From Microdochium bolleyi (taxonomy: Eukaryota; Ascomycota; Sordariomycetes; Xylariales; Microdochiaceae), in NCBI GenBank assembly GCA_001566295.1, contig KQ964319.1, positions 1 to 15,180 on the forward strand: a stretch of 15,180 nt of DNA, written 5' to 3'. How positions within the stretch are numbered: position 1 is the first letter of the stretch; each line of letters opens with the position of its first letter. The notes below the pieces were generated by a model that was not told where the DNA came from, ran no database searches, and was given only the letters and a program-made list of their open reading frames with translations. Of this stretch, positions 8,731 to 15,180 are shown in pieces. Position numbers and translations under genes: made by a program.

Positions 8731-8898
8731 CGCGGCGTGCGCGTCGCCTACAAGAACCTCTGCTTCGGCGGCTTCGTGCAGACGTGGGAGCAGGCCTTGG
8801 CGCTGGCCGAGCGCGCCGCCATGCCCCACCTTGGCCTCATGCCCGGCACGTTCAACATGGCCGGCGCCGTAGTGTGGCCGGTGATCTACACTGCCGCG
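8731..8898 (+). pseudogene. Fragment of a sugar-phosphate isomerase / 3-dehydroshikimate-dehydratase-like TIM barrel
   Basis: The plus strand reads RVAYKNLCFGGFVQTWEQAL, then PHLGLMPGTFNMAG. This is the pattern of xylose-isomerase-like (AP endonuclease 2) barrels such as fungal 3-dehydroshikimate dehydratase: a strand with 'VY/AYE-LCW', a TWE helix, then 'RPN-G-xxLDTFN-AG'. In that family the Asp of LDTF contributes to the metal site; here the position is Gly (MPGTF). After AGAV a trace of the usual W-(A/G)-D-P-Y motif is split over two frames around 8870-8890. No ATG, no upstream domain and no downstream domain are present, so only about 56 codons of a protein usually near 300-370 residues survive. 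It is GC-rich like true coding DNA, suggesting a recent or once well-expressed source. Confidence 0.6.
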
Positions 8899-9310
8899 AC
8901 GAAGTGCGTTGGTAGTCGGGCGCGGCAATTAGCAGTCAGTCTCATCCATCCACCTAGACCAGTGGTCTGGGTCTGATTTTGGACTGTGTCGTTGCTTAGC
9001 TGATTCCTTGTGTCGTGGTCTGGCGGTGATTCGTGTCAAGGTCGGGGAAAGTCAGATCCCAGGGATGAAACGTTCTCATGGGCAATAGTGGAAGAAATAA
9101 GGCAGCGAAGCAATTAATCCCGGAAGACGATCGGCTGACGACGAACACATCAGGTCGAACGGGAAGACCGAGTCTTGTTCCCATTGCTCTCTCATTAAAC
9201 CAGCTATACTGCAGTGCGTCGGGAAATGCTTCATTCGAGATACGACCTTGTCTCCTCATCGAAATGGTCTGTGCATTAGAGCCGACGAGCGACAAAGTCT
9301 TCCGACTACA
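8899..9310. other. Intergenic region, 3' side of the large kinase-fusion gene
   Basis: Frames here (9078-9467 +, 8996-9295 -) show no family resemblance. It probably holds the 3' UTR of the leftward gene ending at 9311. Nothing else was seen. Confidence 0.4.
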
Positions 9311-11623
9311 TCAGCGACCGCGACCGGGTGGTCTCGCGATATACTTCGTAGCCTTCTCAACGGCAGACTCCAGCTCTCTCGCAAAGTCGTCCTTGCCCTG
9401 TTTCTGCGAACTCCCGCGCTTCCTCTTCCGATTCTGGCCATTCGCGTCTATGGAGCCAAGAGGCTGACGATCGCAGAACTCAGCTCGCTCGAAATCCACC
9501 ACCATGAGAGTCCCACCGTCGCACAGCATGTTGCGGGGCTCCGCATCGCGGTGGAGAACACGTAGCCTGTGGATTGCCTTGAATATCGTCGTGACTCCTT
9601 GGACGAGCTGCGCCCGACTGACCTTGTCGTAGCACTCGAACAGGGGCCGTCCAGCCCAGCCGAGAAACAGGAAGTGCTCGTAGATGCCGCCGGCGTAATG
9701 GTGTGGCCGAAGCAGGTTTATGCTGCCGAGACAGACGGGTATATGTTCCCCCTGGATGGCATGAAGTCTGTCATACATGACGTTCTCGTGCTGCAGGTAA
9801 GCGTGATCGGCACTTTCGACGCCCTTGGCTACAAGTGTATAGCCGTGTGTCGACAGCCGCACCTTAAAGAGCGAACCGCGTGCCCCTGATCGGTGGAGTG
9901 GCGTGCAATCCGCATCGTGGCCGCGATCTCTGGCGAGTTGATCTCGGACTAGGCGAAGAAACTCGACCTGGTCGATGCGCCCCTGCTGGCCATGATGCTG
10001 CGAGTTCGGGCAGGTCTCATCCAGGGGCCCGCCGCGTGCCAAGCCCAGGAGACATCGTTGCGTGCAGAATGGCCGCGTGTGTATGCTTGGCTCCGTCGTT
10101 GAACCTTGCTCGTGATGCTGGCCTCGGCGCCGGGCTCGTCTTCCGCCACCGCGCGAGCCCATTACCGTCGACGAAATTGTCTTGCCGCCAGTGCGAGGAG
10201 TAGGGGAAGGCGGATCCTCGTCGTCGTCGTCGTCGTCTTCCCGGGGGCCGGCATGGGTCTTCGGTTGCTGGCAGCGAGAGCGAGTCCGAATCGGTGAGCG
10301 CTTGAAACCTTTCCAACGTTGGGGCTTGTAAGGAGAAGCGCGGGGTTCCTTATGTTCACGTTCCGTCGTGGGAAAACTTTTGAGGATGTCGTCGTACTCG
10401 ACAGCCCAGGTATCGAGCCTCTCGGCCTCGTCATGCCACGACTCCGGCGGTGGCCTCGTACGAAGGGCCTGGAGAATGAAGGCGAAGACCTGCGCAGCGG
10501 CCGTGCGATGGAGTCTTGTCTCGTCGTCTTCCATGACGTCCAGGCTCGGCACGCATACGGAGAAGTAGACGTTGGCAGGATCGTCCGGGATGTGGAGAAA
10601 GACGAAGGCTTCTCCCGTGCAGACGTAGCCGTATTGGATGCCCTTGCCGATCATGTAAGAGAAAAGTTGCGTGACGACAGCGGCAGCGAGTGACTTAGCC
10701 ATGAAGGCGACACCTTGACCGTCCTTGTTGATGACATCCCGTTCCGGCCGAATCTCCGACTCAAGACATATGACGAGCTCATCCACACTGAGCTTGTGAG
10801 GCGCCTTGTATTCAATGGCCAGCGCCGGGACATTCTGCCCGTCCGAAGTCCTGTATATGCAGAATTGGTCGGCCCGATTGCCCTTGCCTCTCGCCTTGCG
10901 ACGGGCTTTGGGAGCCGCTGCCGGTGGCTGTGCGGCAGACGCTGGCGCCGTTACCATGGCACCCACAGCGCTGGCACCGACGCTGCCAAGAGACAAACGC
11001 TCCATGGGCTCGGAGATGGGGTCGTTATCGGTCGTACCAAGATTTGTATGGCTCTCGAAAGTCACCGTTCCTTGAAGGCCGAGAGCACGTCGTAGTACTG
11101 TATCCATGAATATCCCATCAACCAGCTTCTGAACCGCGTTTTCGACAACATCACGCTCAAAGTCCCTGAGCCCCTGCTCACTGCTAATTGGCTTGAGCAA
11201 CGACCTGACGTATTCTAACTGATGTTGAGAAGGGAAGGCGAGCACGGAGGAAAAAAGACTGCCAATCGAGAGGTCGTCCCAGACCTCCTCCTGTTTCGTC
11301 GAAAAGTCGTCCCAGGGGATGATTCTTCGAGGGAAAAGTCGGCCGGTCGGGTTCGTGGTGTCGCCTTGTGTCGTCAAAGAGCGGTCGGTCACGACCTGGA
11401 TTGCAAGGTCGAGCGAGTGGCAGGCTTCGAGATATTGCGGGAGGGCTTGCAGCTGTGATGCTGTCGCAAGTTCTTCGGCCACTTCGCGTCGGCGTTGCTC
11501 GTCTTCGCGTCGGCGTTGCTCGTCTTCGCGTCGGCGTTGCTCGTCCAGTGCACGGCTCTCGGCCTCTTCACGTCGGCGTTTCTCTTCTCCTAGCAGCCGT
11601 CGCAGCTCTTCGATATCCGCCAT
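9311..11623 (-). CDS. Coiled coil + PD-(D/E)XK-like nuclease core + Cys/His knuckle + atypical protein kinase, 770 aa
   Basis: One intron-free frame. I chose the ATG at 11623 because the product then begins MADIEELRRLLGEEKRRREE, a clean coiled coil; the frame is open further upstream to 11974, but that part is low in order and has no domain. Residues 1-55: charged coiled coil with 7-residue EQRRRED repeats. Residues 95-175: FPRRIIPWDDF and a helical block. Residues 253-345: a nuclease-like core with D261, E271-x-K273 (ALAIEYKAP) and Q319-x3-Y323 (TQLFSYM), matching PD-(D/E)XK and QxxxY motifs. Residues 463-470: acidic run. Residues 520-544: C520-x3-C524-x13-C538 followed by HH, a possible zinc knuckle. 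Residues 580-715: kinase with K600 (LVAKG), E613, catalytic loop HRDAEPRN (691-698) and DFE in place of DFG (710-712). NRKRKRG (731-737) could be a nuclear signal. It resembles an uncharacterised family common in fungal genomes; nuclease-kinase pairing recalls Crinkler-type proteins, but that is inference. Confidence 0.8.
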   Translation of the reverse strand: MADIEELRRLLGEEKRRREEAESRALDEQRRREDEQRRREDEQRRREVAEELATASQLQALPQYLEACHSLDLAIQVVTDRSLTTQGDTTNPTGRLFPRRIIPWDDFSTKQEEVWDDLSIGSLFSSVLAFPSQHQLEYVRSLLKPISSEQGLRDFERDVVENAVQKLVDGIFMDTVLRRALGLQGTVTFESHTNLGTTDNDPISEPMERLSLGSVGASAVGAMVTAPASAAQPPAAAPKARRKARGKGNRADQFCIYRTSDGQNVPALAIEYKAPHKLSVDELVICLESEIRPERDVINKDGQGVAFMAKSLAAAVVTQLFSYMIGKGIQYGYVCTGEAFVFLHIPDDPANVYFSVCVPSLDVMEDDETRLHRTAAAQVFAFILQALRTRPPPESWHDEAERLDTWAVEYDDILKSFPTTEREHKEPRASPYKPQRWKGFKRSPIRTRSRCQQPKTHAGPREDDDDDDEDPPSPTPRTGGKTISSTVMGSRGGGRRARRRGQHHEQGSTTEPSIHTRPFCTQRCLLGLARGGPLDETCPNSQHHGQQGRIDQVEFLRLVRDQLARDRGHDADCTPLHRSGARGSLFKVRLSTHGYTLVAKGVESADHAYLQHENVMYDRLHAIQGEHIPVCLGSINLLRPHHYAGGIYEHFLFLGWAGRPLFECYDKVSRAQLVQGVTTIFKAIHRLRVLHRDAEPRNMLCDGGTLMVVDFERAEFCDRQPLGSIDANGQNRKRKRGSSQKQGKDDFARELESAVEKATKYIARPPGRGR
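10218..10235. repeat. (TCG)6 trinucleotide run in the kinase-fusion gene
   Basis: It encodes most of the Asp-rich run at residues 463-470 of the reverse-strand protein, between the nuclease-like and kinase parts. It is a likely site of length variation in a flexible linker. Confidence 0.85.
11482..11544. repeat. Three exact 21-bp tandem repeats in the coiled-coil coding part
   Basis: The unit cttcgcgtcggcgttgctcgt (21 bp) repeats three times without change. Each unit encodes one 7-residue coiled-coil heptad on the reverse strand, so copy-number change would lengthen the coil in register. Confidence 0.9.
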
Positions 11624-12169
11624 GAGCGTAGGGAAACCGCCACCACGGTGGCAAGACAAGCCGGAAGGTGTTTGTTGGTTGATGCGAGGACTCCTTTGGG
11701 CCGAATTGCAAGGTCGGGTGCCAGCCGATAAGGGACCGAACAATTGGACCAAACGGCGGGATTGACGATGCTGGTGGTAGACAGCGTGTGGCGGAGCGGA
11801 GATGAAGCTTCGATGTTCAGTTGGAGAAGGTTGGGATTGAGGATTGCAGATGATTCGAGAGCGGCCGAGGGTTGGTCTGACACCATAACTTGTTTGTTGT
11901 TCGAAATGGCTGGGTTGATTGGTTGCCCGTTCGGCGATGCAGGCACTACGTCGGGAACCCACCCGCGCAGCCACTAAGCTGCCACGACTGAGCCACCCGT
12001 GCTCTCAATTAGTCAGCTTCGCGCCAGTGCTCGCCGGTCGACGACCCGGAAAATGAACTAACACGGTCAACCAATGAACGCGCAGCATCCACCCAGCCCG
12101 GCCGTCATGGGGAATCTGTGGCTTGAGGGCAACAACTTAACGTCACACATTTGTGAGTTTCAGTCTGCC
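11624..12169. other. Upstream region of the kinase-fusion gene
   Basis: Probable 5' leader and promoter of the leftward gene. The upstream in-frame extension to 11974 would add 117 Ser/Arg/Gln-rich residues with no domain and is judged untranslated. No other gene was seen. Confidence 0.45.
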
Positions 12170-12372
12170 AGTGGCAAGAAACGGAGGTAGAGGAAGAGAA
12201 TAGGAGGGGAGAAGACGAGAGGGGAGGGGAAGGGAGAACGGAGAGGAGAGAATGCGCAGAGAGCGGAGCAGATGGACAGAGACAGAAGGGGACAGGGGAG
12301 GAACGGTAAGAAGGCAGCAGAGAAGGGAGTGGATGAGGGAGCGAGTGGGCATAGGAGCAGGGCAGAGGCGCA
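12170..12372. repeat. Polypurine/polypyrimidine tract with possible G-quadruplex
   Basis: The plus strand is almost entirely A and G; for example only five pyrimidines occur in 12181-12240. Inside, G-runs at 12206-12209, 12221-12224, 12226-12229 and 12232-12234 are spaced by 11, 1 and 2 bases, enough for a quadruplex if one long loop is tolerated. Read on the minus strand it is a CT-rich tract about 550 bp upstream of the leftward kinase-fusion start; CT-rich tracts are common in fungal promoters. Confidence 0.7.
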
Positions 12373-13662
12373 TGAAGAACAGAACAATAACTTCTCCATC
12401 CGGTGTAGGCTCGAGACCAATATCTCATATTGATTATTGCAACCCGTCTCATATCATTCGCGGATCGAGCCTCCACATAAGACTCTCGCTCCCATTTCGC
12501 CTAAACCTTGATTCAAGCGCCACCTTAACTTTGACTTCTCTATAGCTTTGTAGGGTAGCTAGATTACTGGGTCTGGGGAAGGAGTATATTTAGAGGGTAG
12601 TAAACCTCAGGATTAGCGACACACGGCTCACTTCAGACAAGGGATTAGGCTACGTGCTGCACCTCACAGGCAGCAAGCACTTCCGAGAACACATGCAAGC
12701 TCAATGAGTCCTTGTGTCTGTTTGCATGCACGACGCGTCGTCACGCACGCAGCATAGCCTTTACAACACATATCACAGGGGCCGTCAGCCGTTCGCATCA
12801 GGACAATGTAGATGTTGCCAAGATAGGCACCACTAACAGCACTTGGCCGTGAATCAGCATTTGGATTTGACCGCAGCTCGTCTCGTCCAGTCAAACCAGG
12901 GCACGCATTCCTGGTCTGAAGGGTGATTAGTTCAGCGCCGCTGCTGCTCATCGAGCACACTGTGCTTAGCAGCTACAGTATCTAGAGCAAGGTGTACTTG
13001 CGTGAGATATCACCAACAGCAAACAAGCAGAAGGCCCGTGAAATTGAAGATCAACCGAAATTTTCTTGGCACACTCCCCAGAGCGATGTTGCATCTGCAC
13101 ATTCGATCGTGCCTAGCGGGGGAACAATATGATGCATTTCGGCATATACAGTACAAGACGGAACGGCGAGCCGAAGAAATGATTTCAAACCATCTCATCC
13201 AAAGCAAACGGAGCGCTGCACCCATCCGGCAGCTCGCGTTTGTCACTGGCTGTCATCGTTGCTTGTGTTTGCTTTGGTCTGTTTGCTGCGGACCGCCCCT
13301 TGACTCGCAGCCTTCGCGGGAACTTGCATGTCCATGCAATCGAGGCAAACATTGCAGTCTCCACTAGCGAGACCACTGTTGCAAGGTCACCGCCCAGAGA
13401 GTCCGCAGAGCTCTCTATACTCTATGTATAAGAGGGAATGCAGCCCAGTAGAGGCTTCCGCAGATGGCACAGACTCCGTTACCGGTAGTCCAGAGGCTCG
13501 GCTTGGTGCTCACAAGTACGGACTGTTGATACCTACAAAGAAGCTGGTCACACTCCTCTCACTTCATGTGCCAATCTCACCAAGGTCCTTATTACTGTTT
13601 CTGTCCAGGGCGCGCGTCGGCGTTCTCACCAATTTCGCACCAGCAGTGGTGTTTGCGCAGCC
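12373..13662. other. Long intergenic region before the zinc-motif gene
   Basis: About 1.3 kb with no supported gene. A Cys-rich minus frame at 12664-12960 lacks a signal peptide, and plus frames at 13002-13431 have no family or sound start. A TATA-like TATAAGAG lies near 13427-13434, some 230 bp upstream of the ATG at 13663, and might serve that gene. Confidence 0.4.
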
Positions 13663-14368
13663 ATGACCTGCTTGCGACAAAAGCGTCTAGCGAGTGGGAA
13701 GCGGATTATCGCATGCTGCGCCTGTCATGCCCGCAAGAGCAAGGTCTGTGTGCTCTGTGGCCAAATCGAATGTCTAGATACTGACACGACTACCAGTGCA
13801 ATGCATCACTCGTGTGTTGTCCTGGCCCAGCCCCTGAGATGAAGCCAACATCATATGTGTTGTTGAGGAGTCCCTGCCAATGGCAGCCCAGAAAGAAGGA
13901 CGTCAAGACATGTCAAAACTGCCAAGTTCGGCGAACCAAGGTGGGATGACCGACCGGTGCTGTGTTCTGCATCCTGCCTGAGGGTTTCGCATGTTCGAAG
14001 TAAATTCTGTTAACCATTGAACGCAGTGCGATGGCTCGAGAAGCTTCTGTAAAAAATCCAGGAAAGGTGCAACTCCACCAAGCACTGCGACCAGCGAAGG
14101 AAGAAGTGAAGCAGCCCAGACCACGGATGAATATCTCAGCTTTGCAGAAACAGATAAACAGCACAGAGCGCAGACGGAGCGCTGCGCTGAGATACACGCG
14201 TGCGAGCGTATCGACAAGCCTGTTGAAGACAAAGCAGCAACAGATGGAGTAGTCTGGTCCTCTGGTTTGGTCTGCTTGTCTGCGGGTTGTGGAAAGATTT
14301 TGAGAGATGAAGAAGACCTGAGCCGTCATTTCATTCATGAACACTCGTCATGCTACGACATAGTGTAG
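13663..14368 (+). CDS. Three-exon small zinc-motif protein: two Zn-cluster-like Cys blocks plus a C2H2 finger, 188 aa
   Basis: Exons 13663-13743, 13797-13940 and 14027-14368 join in phase 0 at both junctions, and each junction falls just before the third Cys of a zinc-cluster-like motif. Block 1: basic leader MTCLRQKRLASGKRII, then C18-x2-C21-HARKSK-C28-x5-C34. Block 2: C-QN-C-QVRRTK-C-x6-C, which matches the first four cysteines of a GAL4-type Zn(II)2Cys6 cluster (C-x2-C-x6-C-x6-C). The next expected Cys is Ser (CKKS) and the sixth is absent. Between the blocks lies MKPTSYVLLRSPCQW. The C-terminus has LVCLSAGCGKILRDEEDLSR followed by HFIHEH, a C-x4-C-x12-H C2H2 finger. There is no fungal transcription-factor middle domain, so this is not a normal Zn2Cys6 regulator; a DNA- or protein-binding role is plausible. 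Start context is gcagccATGa. Intron 1 has an unusual GTCTGT donor. I know no named family. Confidence 0.65.
13744..13796 (+). other. Intron 1 of the zinc-motif gene (53 nt)
   Basis: GTCTGT donor (weak), ACTGAC branch-type sequence at 13780-13785, TACCAG acceptor. Its removal restores the C-x2-C-x6-C spacing; reading through it leads to a TGA at about 13839. Confidence 0.55.
13941..14026 (+). other. Intron 2 of the zinc-motif gene (86 nt)
   Basis: GTGGGA donor, TTAAC branch-type sequence at 14010-14014, CGCAG acceptor. Retention gives TGA two codons past the exon end; removal again restores C-x2-C-x6-C-x6-C. Confidence 0.6.
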
Positions 14369-14418
14369 CTATGATGTAATGACGTCAGTCCATAAGTTCA
14401 AGGCCGTAGAAGAGGTTT

Positions 14419-14796
14419 TTACTTGCACATCGCCTTTATCGGTACCACCTGGCCGATCATATCGTTCTCGAGGAGAGACCAGAATGAGTCTTCCTGGTCA
14501 AGAATGAGTGCCAAAGTGATTTTCTCAGAGGCTTCCGTTTGGGCAAGTGAATATGCTGCAGCCATCATGTATCCCGTCTGTGCCAAATCGAAGCTGTCCC
14601 TAGGACTCAATCATTGCACGAGGCCGAATCTAAGAGCGTTGTCAACAGCATATTTATCGAAGGCGATGGCTATTTGAAGCAAGTCGGTAGGATCTATCAC
14701 CTGCGGCGCCTGTTCGTTGTGATGATGTATGACTTGGCAGATAGCCAGCATCGCTTGGCATGTTGGAAGAAATCCTCGGTCGACCTGAATGCTCAC
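14419..14796 (-). pseudogene. BTB-domain-protein-like remnant with an in-frame stop
   Basis: The reverse strand keeps one frame across 14796-14419 apart from a single TGA at 14611-14613. Before the stop it reads AMLAICQVIHHHNEQAPQ, then DLLQIAIAFDKYAVDNALRF. After it come YMMAAAYSLAQTEASEKITL and SFWSLLENDM. This is the order seen in the C-terminal half of fungal BTB/POZ-type proteins: a helix with H-H-x-N-x-x-P, an L-x-x-I-A-x-x-x-D-K-Y motif, a Trp-containing junction, then a helical A-A-Y-x-L block. The stop sits near where that junction residue is expected. The N-terminal BTB strands are not found between 14797 and 15180, so the gene is also truncated. It lies tail to tail with the zinc-motif gene, about 50 bp apart. 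Confidence 0.55.
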
Positions 14797-15180
14797 ATTA
14801 GCTTAACAGCCGCACGTCCGGGTCTTGGTTCACCCGAAGGATATATCAGCCCCGGAAGCCACATTCGCCTGAGAATACTAAGGGAAGTTGCATGTGAGCA
14901 AGTCAAATGCTTCTCTAGGTACTGCAATCATAGACTCAGCCGTCCACGTAACCAAACAGTTTGAAAGTTCATCAATATGTCTAATAAGCTACATATATAT
15001 TACGAAGTCCACGGGAGCACGAAACAGCGCTCTGCTACAATTCCGAGTGGACGACCTACTAGAACGTATATGCGTATGCCATATGCTAAGCGAGCCTCAA
15101 AAGAAACCCGGCTTCTTGCAGAGTGGGACATGCGGCTCTATGTTGGGTTCATGCTCGAGCGAGTACAAGATGTGACCTAA
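14797..15180. other. Right-edge region, no supported gene
   Basis: Open frames reach the window edge on the plus strand (14888-15175 and 14977-15180) but lack recognisable motifs. The minus strand was checked for the missing front of the BTB-like remnant without success. Confidence 0.35.

Noticed and set aside
11624..11974. 117-residue N-terminal extension of the kinase-fusion frame
   Set aside because: Low-order composition without a domain; the downstream ATG begins a clean coiled coil and is the more natural start.
12664..12960. Cys-rich minus-strand frame as a possible secreted effector
   Set aside because: No signal peptide, and no intron that would supply one was found.

Overview
The window looks like nuclear DNA of a filamentous ascomycete (Pezizomycotina, probably a Sordariomycete). 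Reasons: genes alternate between strands with long spacers; two genes need short GT-AG introns (53-86 nt) with CTGAC/TTAAC-type branch points; and the recognisable families are fungal (SRPK-like kinase, MpaB/DUF2236 oxygenase, Zn-cluster protein, BTB-type remnant, and a large PD-(D/E)XK-like plus kinase protein). No bacterial operon, rRNA, tRNA or CRISPR was seen.

Layout. 1-270 (-): N-terminus of an SRPK-type protein kinase running off the left edge. 1017-1515 (+): a two-exon gene for a 139-aa unknown protein. 2275-2667 (-): a small secreted protein gene that appears broken. 4151-5098 (+): an intact single-exon MpaB-like/DUF2236 oxygenase. 6197-7405 (-): an intact gene for a polytopic membrane protein of unknown function, convergent with the oxygenase. 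7960-8900: a debris zone with two inverted copies of a ~100-bp repeat, short tandem repeats, and a fragment of a sugar-phosphate-isomerase/3-dehydroshikimate-dehydratase-like TIM barrel. 9311-11623 (-): a 770-aa protein with a coiled coil, a nuclease-like core, a Cys/His knuckle and an atypical kinase domain. 12170-12372: a polypurine tract with a possible G-quadruplex. 13663-14368 (+): a three-exon gene for a 188-aa protein with two zinc-cluster-like Cys blocks and a C2H2 finger. 14419-14796 (-): a BTB-protein-like remnant interrupted by an in-frame stop, tail to tail with the zinc gene.

The genes do not form an obvious pathway or cluster. The pattern is intact lineage-specific genes mixed with gene relics and small repeats, as in the accessory or subtelomere-like parts of fungal genomes. 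The most interesting items are the nuclease-like/knuckle/kinase fusion at 9311-11623 and the spliced zinc-motif gene at 13663-14368, which is invisible to simple ORF calling. All functional statements come from reading motifs by eye; no database search was run.
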